Assembly: GCF_003182355.1 (NCBI RefSeq)
Contig: NZ_QGTW01000005.1
Span: 229,744 to 293,743, forward strand
DNA from: Cytobacillus oceanisediminis
GTDB lineage: Bacteria; Bacillota; Bacilli; Bacillales; Cytobacillaceae
Reading direction: 5' to 3'
DNA: 64,000 nt
Position numbers and translations under genes: made by a program. The notes below the pieces were generated by a model that was not told the DNA's origin, did not search any database, and saw nothing but the letters and a program-made list of their open reading frames with translations. How positions within the stretch are numbered: the stretch's first letter is position 1; every line of letters begins with the position of its first letter. Positions 43,503 to 54,207 of this stretch are shown piece by piece.

Positions 43503-45134
43503 ATGAATAAAAAAATCACTATTTTATTGTTAAGCATACTGGGTTTGTTTCCTATGCAGGCCGTATCCGTACTGGCTGACTGGGATAAACAGGGCCTTTC
43601 AGAAGATTACCACGGCCATATTGATGACCGTATGGAATCATTAAATCCTCAAATTCAATTGCTTGGAATTAACGATTTTCACGGGCAGCTGAATGTTACA
43701 CGGAAAGTAAACGGACAGCCTGCTGGAAGAGCTGATTACCTGGCTGCCTATTTACGGCAGCGTGCCGCTGAAAATGAAAACACCATTCTGCTTCATGTTG
43801 GCGATATGATCGGAGCCAGTCCGCCGCTTTCCGCCCTTCTGCAGGATGAACCGACCATTGAATTTTTGAATAGGATGGGATTTGATATCGGCACCGTTGG
43901 AAACCATGAGTTTGATGAAGGAGCTGAAGAGCTGCTTCGCCTCATAAATGGAGGAAAACCCTCTGCCACAGAAGGATTCTCAGGGTCCCGCTTCCCATGG
44001 ATTGCAGCCAATATCATCAGCAAGCAAACGGGCAAACTGTTACTTCCCCCTTATAAAATTATAAAAAGAAGCGGGATGCCAATTGGCTTTATCGGAGTAG
44101 TCATGAAAGAAACACCAAGCATGGTGGCGCCGAGCGGAGTGGAAGGTTTAGCTTTTACTGATGAAGCTGAAGCCATTAATAAATATGCTGATGAACTTAA
44201 GAAGCAAGGTGTCAGGGCAATTGTCGTGCTGGCCCATATTCCTGGCAAGTCTAAAGCCAGCGGAGAACAGGCCACTGGGCCGTTAATAGATTTAGCAAAT
44301 GAAGTTGACGATGAAGTGGATATTATCTATGGCGCCCACAACCATGCCTATCTGAATAGCGTTGTGGATGGAAAACTGCTGGTTCAATCTTATTCATACG
44401 GAACGGCCTTTTCAGATGTCGATATTGAAATGGATCGTAAAACAAAGGATATTATCAGCAAGCAGGCTGAAATTGTGACCGTTTATCAGAGGGAAATTAT
44501 ACCCGCCAGCGATATTACCCGAATGATTGAGCGTTACGAAAAAAGAGTCGAACCGATTGTAAACAACATAGTCGGTACCGCTGCAAGCCCAATTACAGCC
44601 GAGCGGAACAACAGCGGGGAATCCGGGCTCGGTAATCTCATTGCCGACTCCCAGCGGACAGCCATGAACACCGATTTTGCTTTTATTAATCCTGGAGGAA
44701 TCAGGGGAGACATTGACGCAGGAAACGTCACAAGGGGCAACTTATTTGTTGTCCTGCCTTTCAATAATCATCTTGTTAAAATGAATCTGAGTGGCCGGCA
44801 AATTCGGGAACTCCTTAACCAGCAATGGCAGCCGGCTGTGACGAGAATCCTGCAGATTTCGGGCCTCACTTATACATGGGATGACGGCCAGCCTGCCGGT
44901 AAAAAAGTAAGCGATATCCGGTTGGCAGATGGAACGAAGCTGTATCCCGAAAAAAACTATTCGGTCACTGTTAACACCTACCTGGCAGAAGGCGGGGACA
45001 ACTTTACCGTCTTCCGGCAAGGAACAAATAGAGAAACTGGGCCGATGGATATTGATGCGCTGATTGAGCACATTAAACAGCTGCCCCAGCCTTTCAGCTC
45101 AGAAATTAAGGGGCGGATCCGAAGGGAAAATTAA
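43503..45134 (+). CDS. Secreted 5'-nucleotidase/metallophosphatase (UshA family)
   Basis: 543 residues. Signal peptide ITILLLSILGLFPMQAVSVLA, cleavage near residue 24. Metallophosphatase domain: GINDFHGQLN, HVGDMIGASPP, GTVGNHEFDEG, VLAHIPG and GAHNHAYL supply the Asp/His/Asn di-metal ligands. The C-terminal nucleotide-binding domain has FINPGGIRGDIDAG, GNLFVVLPFNNHLV and AEGGDNF. No LPXTG anchor follows, so the enzyme is probably released. It would scavenge phosphate and nucleosides from nucleotides outside the cell. ATG at 43503 with TTAGGTG upstream. Confidence 0.88.
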   Translation: MNKKITILLLSILGLFPMQAVSVLADWDKQGLSEDYHGHIDDRMESLNPQIQLLGINDFHGQLNVTRKVNGQPAGRADYLAAYLRQRAAENENTILLHVGDMIGASPPLSALLQDEPTIEFLNRMGFDIGTVGNHEFDEGAEELLRLINGGKPSATEGFSGSRFPWIAANIISKQTGKLLLPPYKIIKRSGMPIGFIGVVMKETPSMVAPSGVEGLAFTDEAEAINKYADELKKQGVRAIVVLAHIPGKSKASGEQATGPLIDLANEVDDEVDIIYGAHNHAYLNSVVDGKLLVQSYSYGTAFSDVDIEMDRKTKDIISKQAEIVTVYQREIIPASDITRMIERYEKRVEPIVNNIVGTAASPITAERNNSGESGLGNLIADSQRTAMNTDFAFINPGGIRGDIDAGNVTRGNLFVVLPFNNHLVKMNLSGRQIRELLNQQWQPAVTRILQISGLTYTWDDGQPAGKKVSDIRLADGTKLYPEKNYSVTVNTYLAEGGDNFTVFRQGTNRETGPMDIDALIEHIKQLPQPFSSEIKGRIRREN

Positions 45135-45184
45135 AAGACTAGTATGTAATGTTCTTAAATCAAGCGTTTGACGGACAAAACCAA

Positions 45185-45264
45185 TGTCCTCAAATCTTCC
45201 CTTTAAAGGACAACATCCTTCCATATTCATACCAAAATGTCCTTCATCTTCCCTTTGAAGGACA
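45185..45264. repeat. Two tandem hairpin repeats after the nucleotidase gene
   Basis: TGTCCT...CTTCCCTTT...AGGACA occurs at 45185-45212 and 45238-45264, 53 bp apart. The second copy pairs over 9 bp (TGTCCTTCA/TGAAGGACA). No T-run follows, so they are not standard terminators. Confidence 0.55.
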
Positions 45265-45350
45265 TCCGTATACAAATTCAAGCCGAGCAACCTTGACGGC
45301 AGCTTTCCTTAAGTCACAGTTCTCACAGCTGGCCTAAAAACCCCCCAGCA

Positions 45351-45890
45351 TTATGATTCATAAACCGTAAATTGGGGTTTCGTTGGATGGTCAATAACCA
45401 AGGAGTCATTTGAAAACCTTAAGAGCTTTTGATATAAAACAAGATCACCAAAACAGCCTGCTGTTAATAAAGCCCCCAGAATGGATACAGAAGGCAAGTT
45501 CATTGCGATACCAAGGAAAATCGGCAGCAGGCCTGTGGGTATGAATGGCAGAAGTAAAACTTTTTTCATCTGCTGAACGGTTACGGGCCGATTTGCATGA
45601 GCATAAGCCACACCTAATTTCAAATTGACACCCCAGGACATTTCTTTCCATGGCACACCGCCAATATAACGAAAACCAGCCAAATGTATCGCTTCATGTA
45701 AAATAATAATCACAATCATACCGGCTAAAAATAAAAGAAAACCGGCTAAGTTAAAGTTGATAGCCCCTTCACTATAAAGTGCAGCATGTAAAAAGAGCAC
45801 ACCAAATATCATCACAATGGTCGCAATGAACAAATAAATTTGCAATTTCGTCATAGAAATGGAAACAACTGTTTCTTTCCTCTTATCCAA
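45351..45890 (-). CDS. DUF3267 membrane protein with HExxH
   Basis: 179 residues from the TTG at 45890, which has GGGGGTG upstream. The ATG at 45926 has no site. Four or five helices. IIILHEAIHLAGFRYIGG is an HExxH motif within a helix as in membrane metalloprotease-like DUF3267 proteins (YhaX/yndM-type neighbours unknown). Whether it cleaves proteins is not established. Confidence 0.75.
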   Translation of the reverse strand: MDKRKETVVSISMTKLQIYLFIATIVMIFGVLFLHAALYSEGAINFNLAGFLLFLAGMIVIIILHEAIHLAGFRYIGGVPWKEMSWGVNLKLGVAYAHANRPVTVQQMKKVLLLPFIPTGLLPIFLGIAMNLPSVSILGALLTAGCFGDLVLYQKLLRFSNDSLVIDHPTKPQFTVYES

Positions 45891-46088
45891 TTCTTCACCC
45901 CCGCAAAAATGAATCCTCCTTTTCATTTACGGATGAAAAACAGTAAAGTTTCATATTTTTCCATTTATAAAATTGATCATTATGGCAGCCCCTTAAAAGA
46001 AACAGCGTTCACCATAACTGAAATTGCTTTTACCGTTTTAGATTGATAAACTCCCTTTATAAGCAAATGAATCTTAGGAGAGTTCACG

Positions 46089-46466
46089 GTGATCAATACG
46101 ATTGGAAAAATCACTGTTTAAGTCCAGAACCAAGAGCAAGCAAAGGATTTTTGGCTGAATAAAATGGGCTTTGTATTAAAACTTGAACAGCCAATGGGTC
46201 CAAATGCCACTTGGTTAGAAGTCGGGCCAAGCGATGACGAGTTTACTACTTTGGTTCTTTATTCCAAGTCAGCAATGGAACAGCAAAAGCCTTCTGCTGT
46301 TGCCCATCCATCCATTCTTTTCAGTACAACGGATATTGAATCCGCTTATGAGAAAATGAAGCAAAATGGGGTAGAAGTTGAGGAAATATTAAGAATGCCA
46401 TTCGGAACGATGTTTACATTTAAAGATCAGGATGGCAATGACTATTTGTTAAGAGAAGATACATAA
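46089..46466 (+). pseudogene. VOC/glyoxalase-fold gene with an early nonsense codon
   Basis: A GTG at 46089 opens VINTIGKITV, then TAA at 46119-46121 where relatives have Tyr, then VQNQEQAKDFWLNKMGFVLKLEQPMGPNATWLEVGPSDDEF through to 46466 without further breaks (125 codons in all). GGAGAG precedes the GTG. The pattern vYVxDQdkAkdFWxxkLGF is the VOC opening. Either a one-base substitution has inactivated it or a start within the gene makes a shorter protein. Relatives bind small metabolites or metals. Confidence 0.7.
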
Positions 46467-46471
46467 ACCTG

Positions 46472-46520
46472 AAAAAGACCTGTCTACGTTTTGTTAATAG
46501 CAGCTGTGACAGGTCTTTTT
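46472..46520 (+). terminator. Terminator after the VOC pseudogene
   Basis: AAAAAGACCTGTC / GACAGGTCTTTTT, long loop, T-run on the plus strand and A-run symmetrical, so it may also serve the convergent gene at 46575. Confidence 0.85.
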
Positions 46521-46574
46521 ACATGAAAACCTGAATTCATTCTAATCCAAGATAATTCTTGGATGAAATTTAGT

Positions 46575-47083
46575 TTAGCTTTCCCCCTCATACGCTCTTT
46601 TCAAAAGATTGTAATCTAATTTAGTCTTCATTTGAAGCAATGCCTTCATCACCCTTTCCGATTTTCCAGAATCAGGGCCGCTGATCATTTCGCTTAAATC
46701 AGCCGGTACAACTTGCCATGATACGCCGTATTGATCTTTCAGCCACCCGCACGCTTGTGCCTTCTCGTCTCCACCTTCAGATAGCTTATCCCAGTAGTAG
46801 TCTATTTCTTCCTGATTCTCACAATGGACAATAAAGGAGATGGATTCTGAAAATTTGAATTGAGGGCCGCCATTCAAAGCACGAATTTTTGCCCCTCTAG
46901 CCGAAATTCAACTGTCATAACAGATCCCTCTGACTTGCCGCTGATTTCATGCCTTTCTTTTCCATAGCGAATAATATGGCTGATCTCGGAGTTCTTAAAA
47001 ATGGAGGTATAAAACTTCGCTGCTTCTTCTGCTTCCGTATTGAACCACAAGTTGGGGGTGATTTTTTGGATTTTATTATTCAT
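46575..47083 (-). pseudogene. PhnB-like VOC gene split by a one-base deletion
   Basis: From the ATG at 47083 (AGGAGC upstream): [27 protein letters not shown]...[13 protein letters not shown], then a stop. The rest, [36 protein letters not shown]...CGWLKDQYGVSWQVVP, continues in the next frame to 46575. Restoring one G at about 46888-46892 (TTCGTGGCTTTG) gives an intact PhnB/3-demethylubiquinone-methyltransferase-like protein of about 169 aa. Both halves are well conserved, so the break is recent or an error. Confidence 0.8.
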
Positions 47084-47337
47084 CGTCTCAGCTCCTATTA
47101 AACCGCTTCCTTTATCACCCATTCTAACCTTAATTGAATTTATATTATCTGCTATTTGCTTAACTCACTATACTGTACATGATCGGAATCCCCCGTTTAA
47201 CATTAATGGTATACCGTATCTTTATTCAGATTCTGCCAGTTTCTAACCAATTAGACCTATTTCACTTGAAAAGCCTATTCCCCTTTCCAGCATGCTTGTA
47301 TAATCAAGTCAAGGAAACAAAACAAAATGAAAGGAAT

Positions 47338-47778
47338 GTGATAGACAAAGTGCTGTATATTTGGGATATCGAGAAGATTATTAAAAACACCTTAGCCGAA
47401 CATCGTTTGAATATAAACTATGAATTCAACAATAAACTTAATGCTCCTATGAACTATAACGTTTCAACCAATACAATTAAATTTAACTACCTGCAAGTGA
47501 ACGGATACATAGCAAAAATTAATTTCAAAATCAGAGAGACTGAAGAAAATATTGTCAAATTACTTCTTTATCATGAAATCGGCTATTATCTGGATTTCAA
47601 GAAAAACAAACATGATATCAGGACTTTAATGTACGGAGAAGATGAGGAAATAGAGCAGCTGATGTCTGAAATCGAAAGAAATTCGTGGGAATATGGACGG
47701 ATATTGGTACCTGATCATCTAGTAAATGCTTATGATCAAGTACGGGAATTGGATAAACTCCTGTTAAAAAGCCGTTAA
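47338..47778 (+). CDS. ImmA/IrrE-like protein with altered zinc motif
   Basis: About 146 residues from a GTG at 47338 (AAAGGAAT just upstream, spacing short; an ORF extension to 47179 has no site). LLLYHEIGYYLDFK resembles the HEIGHYLD zincin motif of ImmA/IrrE-type metalloproteases, with Tyr in place of the second His, and SEIERNSWEYGRILVPDHLV parallels the downstream ExEAnxFAxxLLmP block. Probably a catalytically weak or dead relative. No XRE regulator is adjacent. Confidence 0.55.
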   Translation: MIDKVLYIWDIEKIIKNTLAEHRLNINYEFNNKLNAPMNYNVSTNTIKFNYLQVNGYIAKINFKIRETEENIVKLLLYHEIGYYLDFKKNKHDIRTLMYGEDEEIEQLMSEIERNSWEYGRILVPDHLVNAYDQVRELDKLLLKSR

Positions 47779-47786
47779 GGCCAAAT

Positions 47787-47826
47787 AAAAATGCGCCCCA
47801 GCTATATAATTCGGAGGCGCATTTTT
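47787..47826. terminator. Bidirectional terminator between the ImmA-like gene and thiF
   Basis: AAAAATGCGCC / GGCGCATTTTT with an 18-nt loop; A-run and T-run on both sides serve the convergent units. Confidence 0.9.
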
Positions 47827-47835
47827 CTGTTTACG

Positions 47836-48855
47836 TTAACCTAAATAGCGATGATACAGGTTTTTAGCCTGGAGAACGTCTTTTACCCCATGAACCAGTA
47901 CTCTTCCATCTTTAAAGACGACCAGCCTCTTCTCGCCGATCGAAAACGAAAGCAAATAAGGATTGCTCTCTACTTTGATTCCTTGAGACACCAGAACTTT
48001 TTCCAGGTAGGAAAAATCAATATTCTGAAGGGCTGAAGGCCTTATTTGCACGGTATCCCTGCCGCATAACAGCGCTGTCTTTGTCTGATTTTCATAAGAT
48101 AGAAAGGGGTATGCTCTGCTGCTCCCACATGATGAACACTCAGGATTTTTTAGAGAAGATACGTTAATAGAACTATAATGATTTTTCCAAATATCAAAAG
48201 AGACAAGTGTCCCCCGTAATGATTCGAAGTCTTCCGTTAATATTTTTAATGCTTCTGCAGACTGGTGAGAGACAACCATTTGAATGGCCGGCTGAATAAC
48301 ACCCGCCGTATCGCAGGTGATTCCCCCTAATGGCAATTTGTCCATCAAGCATTGCAGACAAGGTGAAACCCCCGGCAAAATAGTATAGCTCAATCCGTAG
48401 CTTCCAACACAGCCTCCGTATATCCATGGAATCCTATGTTTTTGAGATACATCATTGATAAGAAAGCGAATTTCAAAATTATCTGTTGAGTCAATGATTA
48501 AATCTGCACCCTCAATCAGCTCTTCTAATTCCTGTACCCCAACATCCATAATGCGGGGGATGATTTGGACCTCTGAATTAATGGCTTTCAATCGGTTAGC
48601 TGCGGCAATGGCTTTTGGTGTTTTTTGATCAGCATCTTCTTCACAATAAAGCTGCTGGCGCTGCAGATTACTCCATTCCACATAATCGCGATCAGCGATT
48701 GTTATCTTGCCGACGCCTGCCCTTGCGAGGGTTTCAGCGTTTGCAGCACCTAATGCACCAGCCCCCACAATTAAAACGTGTTTTTCTCCAAGCTTTTTCT
48801 GGCCTTCTTTGCCGATTGGAGGGAATAAGATCTGGCGGGAGTATCGCACATTCAA
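47836..48855 (-). CDS. thiF: Thiazole biosynthesis adenylyltransferase ThiF, TTG start
   Basis: 339 residues of the E1/MoeB fold: [44 protein letters not shown] (ATP site), [17 protein letters not shown], zinc-type cysteine pairs CLQC and CSSC. A C-terminal extension of about 90 residues follows. It adenylates the C terminus of ThiS. TTG at 48855 overlaps the thiG stop by 4 bp (TTGA). Last gene of tenI-thiO-thiS-thiG-thiF. Confidence 0.88.
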   Translation of the reverse strand: MNVRYSRQILFPPIGKEGQKKLGEKHVLIVGAGALGAANAETLARAGVGKITIADRDYVEWSNLQRQQLYCEEDADQKTPKAIAAANRLKAINSEVQIIPRIMDVGVQELEELIEGADLIIDSTDNFEIRFLINDVSQKHRIPWIYGGCVGSYGLSYTILPGVSPCLQCLMDKLPLGGITCDTAGVIQPAIQMVVSHQSAEALKILTEDFESLRGTLVSFDIWKNHYSSINVSSLKNPECSSCGSSRAYPFLSYENQTKTALLCGRDTVQIRPSALQNIDFSYLEKVLVSQGIKVESNPYLLSFSIGEKRLVVFKDGRVLVHGVKDVLQAKNLYHRYLG

Positions 48856-49619
48856 CTAAAAACCATTCCTTCCGCCGGGCTGCTTGCTGTTGCGTAACGT
48901 TTTTTGGGCATCCTGCCTGCTTCGTAGCCTAACCGCCCTGCTTCAATGGCCAGTTTCATTGCTTTTGCCATTTTGACAGGATCTTTGGCAGAGGAAACAG
49001 CTGTATTTAATAGGACTCCATCTGCCCCCAGCTCCATGGCCAATGCCGCATCTGCCGGGCTCCCAATCCCGGCGTCTACAATAATCGGAACTGCAGCCTG
49101 CTCTATAATAAATTGGAGATTAACAGGATTGATAATTCCTTGCCCTGAACCAATTGGCGAAGCACATGGCATGACCGCGTGGCAGCCCAGTTCTTCCAGC
49201 TTTCTTGCAAGAACTACATCATCAGAGGTATACGGAAGGACAATAAAGCCTTCGTTTAATAGGATTTCTGCTGCTTTTAGTGTTTCAACCGGATCAGGGA
49301 GAAGTGTTTTGCTGCATCCGATTACCTCAACCTTGATCATGTCACAAAGCCCTGAAGCCTTGGATAGCCTCGCAATCCGGACCGCTTCCTCTGCAGTCTT
49401 TGCTCCTGCTGTATTGGGCAGCAATTTATATTTCTTTAAATCCAGCTTTTCCAAAAAGTTGGGCTGGCTCGCTTCGAAAATGTTCATGCGGCGTACAGCA
49501 AACGTAAGCACCTCTGTATCAGAAGATTCTACCGCTTCCTTTTGAACATCAAAGTTGGGATATTTCCCTGTTCCCAGCAGCAGCCTTGAGTTAAATTCAT
49601 AGGGTCCAATTTTCAACAT
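48852..49619 (-). CDS. thiG: Thiazole synthase ThiG
   Basis: 255 residues, TIM barrel: [60 protein letters not shown] (Lys forming the imine), GSGQGI and [29 protein letters not shown]. It builds the thiazole phosphate from deoxyxylulose 5-phosphate, dehydroglycine and ThiS thiocarboxylate. Start one base after the thiS stop. Confidence 0.95.
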   Translation of the reverse strand: MLKIGPYEFNSRLLLGTGKYPNFDVQKEAVESSDTEVLTFAVRRMNIFEASQPNFLEKLDLKKYKLLPNTAGAKTAEEAVRIARLSKASGLCDMIKVEVIGCSKTLLPDPVETLKAAEILLNEGFIVLPYTSDDVVLARKLEELGCHAVMPCASPIGSGQGIINPVNLQFIIEQAAVPIIVDAGIGSPADAALAMELGADGVLLNTAVSSAKDPVKMAKAMKLAIEAGRLGYEAGRMPKKRYATASSPAEGMVFS

Positions 49620-49620
49620 A

Positions 49621-49824
49621 TTATCCGCCTCCTACAAAGTGTGCGATTTCTATTCGATCTCCATCTGATAAAACGGTTTCAGCATGCATGGCTTTATCTA
49701 AAATCGTTTGGTTCAGTTCGACAATGACTACCTTTTGCTCCAGCTCGAAATGTTTGAGCAGAAGTGAAACAGTAATGACTGTATCCGGAATCTGAATACC
49801 TTCCCCATTAATGACAATTTTCAT
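49621..49824 (-). CDS. thiS: Sulfur carrier protein ThiS
   Basis: 67 residues, ubiquitin-like, ending in the diglycine HFVGGG needed for thiocarboxylation (one extra Gly at the end). [12 protein letters not shown] and [12 protein letters not shown] are family blocks. AAAGGGG precedes the ATG. Confidence 0.93.
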   Translation of the reverse strand: MKIVINGEGIQIPDTVITVSLLLKHFELEQKVVIVELNQTILDKAMHAETVLSDGDRIEIAHFVGGG

Positions 49825-49838
49825 AAAAACACCCCTTT

Positions 49839-50960
49839 TTACGAATGGACTATAGATTCAAGGCGGGACAGCTCGAATGGATTTGATGGCTCCGTTTTTC
49901 CTTCGAGGATGTCTGCCATGAGCTCTCCTGTTGCCGGAGCAAGGAGGATTCCATTCCGAAAATGGCCAGCAGCAATAAATAACCCTTTATAGGCAGGATG
50001 TTCTCCTAAAAAAGGCTGGCCATCAGCCGATTGCGGGCGGATTCCTGTCCAGGCGCGCTCCCATTCCGCATTTGCTATATCCGGAACGAGGTTTTTCGCC
50101 TTTTCCATCAGCGAAGATATCCCTTCAAGAGTTACCTTCTCATCAAAAGAATTCACCTTAACGGTCGCTCCCACTACTAATCTCCCTGATTGCTTGGGAA
50201 CGATATAGCATCCATGTGAAAAAATAGTCCCTTTTACAAGCGGTTTCCCGGCAGCGACCGAGAAGCATTCACCTTTAACCGGAATAATCGGCAGTGACAA
50301 GCCTGTTCTTTCAAGAAGAACCCTGCTCCAGGCTCCGGTGGCTACTATAACGGATTCTGCCAGGAATTCTCCCTGGTCGGTTATGACCCCATGAACTTTT
50401 TCATCTTTTAATATAAACTCTGATACACTTGTATACTCATAGATTTCAGCGCCGAGAGCCCTGGAAGCTTTTGCAAAGGCAAGTGACAATTCATAGGCTT
50501 GAACCTGGCCGTCATTTGGTATATACATGGCACCCAGCAATTTATCAGACACTGATGGCTCTCGTTTGATCAGCTCATCAATCGAAAGCCACTCAGCCTG
50601 CTCACCCGCTTTTCGCTGGCTTTCTATTAGTCTTTTTAATTCCAGCTCTTCATCTTCATCAGCCGCCACTTTATACATACCTATATTTTCATAGCCAATA
50701 TGTACATGGGATAGCTCTTCCAGTTCAGGGACAAGACTCAGGAACATGCCTCGGCTCTTACATGCCAATTGGAATAGCGGGCCATCTTCAGTAAGCTCCG
50801 TTTGTGCACCTAAAATTCCCGCGGCGGCGCCGGAAGCCTTGCCGGCCATTTTCCCCTTTTCCAAAACAGCTACTTTATATCCTCTTTTAGCCAGCTGAAA
50901 AGCAATGGAGCTTCCGTTAATGCCTCCCCCAACGATAACGGCGTCATACACTTTTCTCAT
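49839..50960 (-). CDS. thiO: Glycine oxidase ThiO
   Basis: 373 residues: FAD site VYDAVIVGGGINGSSIAFQLAKRGYKVAVLEKG, a central domain, and RPQSADGQPFLGEHPAYKGLFIAAGHFRNGILLAPATG near the C terminus. Converts glycine to dehydroglycine (imine) for the thiazole ring. Its ATG follows the tenI stop directly and its GAGGAGGGG site lies in tenI. Confidence 0.93.
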   Translation of the reverse strand: MRKVYDAVIVGGGINGSSIAFQLAKRGYKVAVLEKGKMAGKASGAAAGILGAQTELTEDGPLFQLACKSRGMFLSLVPELEELSHVHIGYENIGMYKVAADEDEELELKRLIESQRKAGEQAEWLSIDELIKREPSVSDKLLGAMYIPNDGQVQAYELSLAFAKASRALGAEIYEYTSVSEFILKDEKVHGVITDQGEFLAESVIVATGAWSRVLLERTGLSLPIIPVKGECFSVAAGKPLVKGTIFSHGCYIVPKQSGRLVVGATVKVNSFDEKVTLEGISSLMEKAKNLVPDIANAEWERAWTGIRPQSADGQPFLGEHPAYKGLFIAAGHFRNGILLAPATGELMADILEGKTEPSNPFELSRLESIVHS

Positions 50961-51569
50961 TCACTGCCCCTCCTCGTTTAATTTCTTTGAAAATAGCTTT
51001 GCTGCCTCAACAGGATCCTTTGCCTGCAAAATCCCCGACATTACAGCAATGCCATCTGCTCCCGCCTCCAAAACTTCAGGAACGTTCTCATGTTTAATGC
51101 CGCCAATAGCCAATACTGGGATATCATTTCTCTTTTTAATAGCCTCCAGCGCCCCAATACCTCTTGGAGGGACTCCCTTCTTAGAATCTGTTTCAAAAAT
51201 GTGGCCAAACAGGATATAGTCTGCTCCTTGTTTAGTTGCCTCTTCGGCTTCTTCAAGAGAATGTACGGAACAGCCGATTGGCATATCAGAAAAATGCCTT
51301 CTTACAACATGGACTGGCAGACTGTGAAAAGCAAGCTGCACACCAGCTTTAAAGGCCCACGCAACATCCACCCGATCATTTATAACGATTTTATGAGTAG
51401 GGATTCCCTGTTTAAGAAGCAGCTTTACTCCTGTGTATAGCTCCTTTGAGGTTCGATGTTTTTCCCGTAAGTGGAATCTATCTGTAAAGGGTTCCAGTTT
51501 ACCTGCTATTTCAGAGAAAGCCTCTAAAGAACGCTTTCCATCCGATATAACATGAAGCTGTTTCCTCAT
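50961..51569 (-). CDS. tenI: Thiazole tautomerase TenI
   Basis: About 202 residues of the ThiE-like TIM barrel (LHVISDG, KIVINDRVDVAW, GCSVHSLEEAEEATKQGADYILFGHIFETDSKKGVPPRGI, IPVLAIGGI, GADGIAVMSGI). It aromatises the thiazole made by ThiG. I place the start at the ATG at 51569, six bases after GGGAG; another ATG at 51575 lies closer to that site. First gene of the thiazole operon. The dispersed element ends 24 bp upstream. Confidence 0.88.
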   Translation of the reverse strand: MRKQLHVISDGKRSLEAFSEIAGKLEPFTDRFHLREKHRTSKELYTGVKLLLKQGIPTHKIVINDRVDVAWAFKAGVQLAFHSLPVHVVRRHFSDMPIGCSVHSLEEAEEATKQGADYILFGHIFETDSKKGVPPRGIGALEAIKKRNDIPVLAIGGIKHENVPEVLEAGADGIAVMSGILQAKDPVEAAKLFSKKLNEEGQ

Positions 51570-51598
51570 GGCCATCTCCCTACCTTTATTAAATTTTA

Positions 51599-51779
51599 GG
51601 CTCTGTTAAACTTTGGTGTTGATTTCCACTGCAGGCACTCGCTTTCCGCGGGCGGTCCGGGAGCCTCCTCGGCGCTATGCGCCTGTGGGGTCTCCCTTTG
51701 ATCCGCACTCCCGCAGGAGTCTCACGCCTTCCGTTCCAATCAACACGTGCTAATATCAACAATGGACTTTAACAGAGCC
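51599..51779 (+). mobile_element. MITE-like element, 181 bp, in the thiazole operon leader
   Basis: TIRs GGCTCTGTTAAA (51599-51610) and TTTAACAGAGCC (51768-51779) are identical to those of the element at 38710-38951. Flanks AAATTTTA and AGATTATA agree at 6 of 8 positions, perhaps a worn target duplication. GC-rich interior with several hairpins; no ORF. It separates the TPP riboswitch and terminator from tenI. Confidence 0.8.
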
Positions 51780-51797
51780 AGATTATAAAACTTAAAA

Positions 51798-51818
51798 CCG
51801 CCTCCAAATAGGAAGCGG
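51798..51818 (-). terminator. Riboswitch expression-platform terminator
   Basis: CCGCTTCC / GGAGGCGG, loop TATTT, then TTTTAAGTTTT on the minus strand, just downstream of the TPP aptamer. Confidence 0.8.
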
Positions 51819-51851
51819 CTGTATGAGGCTATAAATTTCCCGATACTCCAT

Positions 51852-51941
51852 TTCCCTACGCTTGAATTATCCCGATCAGGTTCTAAGGGTCTAAAAGCTT
51901 TTGCTTTTATCTCACCCTTGAAGCAGCACCCCCAGCGGACA
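51852..51941 (-). ncRNA. TPP riboswitch (thiazole operon)
   Basis: Minus strand shows GGGGGTGC...GGTGAGAT, then GACCCTTAGAACCTGATCGGGATAATTCAAGCGTAGGGAA, carrying the thi-box core (CTGAGA-like, ACCTGAT, GGATAAT, AGCGTAGGGA). It lies between thiC and tenI and should switch off tenI-thiOSGF when thiamine pyrophosphate is present. Confidence 0.92.
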
Positions 51942-51966
51942 TAATTTCTATTAAACTATAATAAGA

Positions 51967-53763
<1,797 letters not shown>

Positions 53764-53816
53764 TTAAAAAATGTAAGGACGAGACCTGGTACCAAGGAAG
53801 TGCCAGATATGTAAAA

Positions 53817-53846
53817 AAGCCGGTCCACATGAATATGGACCGGCTT
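53817..53846 (-). terminator. thiC riboswitch terminator
   Basis: AAGCCGGTCCA / TGGACCGGCTT, 8-nt loop, then TTTT on the minus strand, between the aptamer and thiC. Confidence 0.9.
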
Positions 53847-53887
53847 AGCCGCAGATGTTTTGTACAAAAAAAACTTTTGCACTCACT

Positions 53888-53984
53888 AACTTCCCCACGC
53901 TGGTATGATCCAGATCAGGTCCAAAGAGTCAAGAAACTTAACGTGTTTCTTTCTCAGCCCAAACTATTGGGCACCCCTAGTTAT
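53888..53984 (-). ncRNA. TPP riboswitch (thiC)
   Basis: Minus strand carries the full thi-box: ACTAGGGGTGCCC...GGGCTGAGA, a variable P3 region, then GGACCTGATCTGGATCATACCAGCGTGGGGAA. About 70 nt upstream of the terminator described at 53817-53846 and 140 nt upstream of thiC. Confidence 0.96.
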
Positions 53985-54207
53985 TGCTATTAAAATTTAA
54001 TTTCAGTATACATAAAGCTGGAAACAAATAAAAGATTTTTTTTAAAACTCCTCCAATATACACAAAAATTTCATGCTTTCCCGTTCCAGCAGGAGCAGTC
54101 GCAAATCCCGTTATCCAGGGCCTTTATACTAGTGTAAATCCTTTTGTCTATCACAAGGGAAGCCTGTCCAAACCGGCAACTGGCATTTTATTTATTTCTT
54201 GCTTTCC

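Noticed and set aside
47179..47337. N-terminal extension of the ImmA-like gene
   Set aside because: No ribosome-binding site at the upstream ATG and the added residues look non-coding.
51855..51945. T-box leader considered for the thiC-tenI gap
   Set aside because: The sequence matches the TPP aptamer core, and the T-box consensus AGGGTGGNACCGCG is absent.
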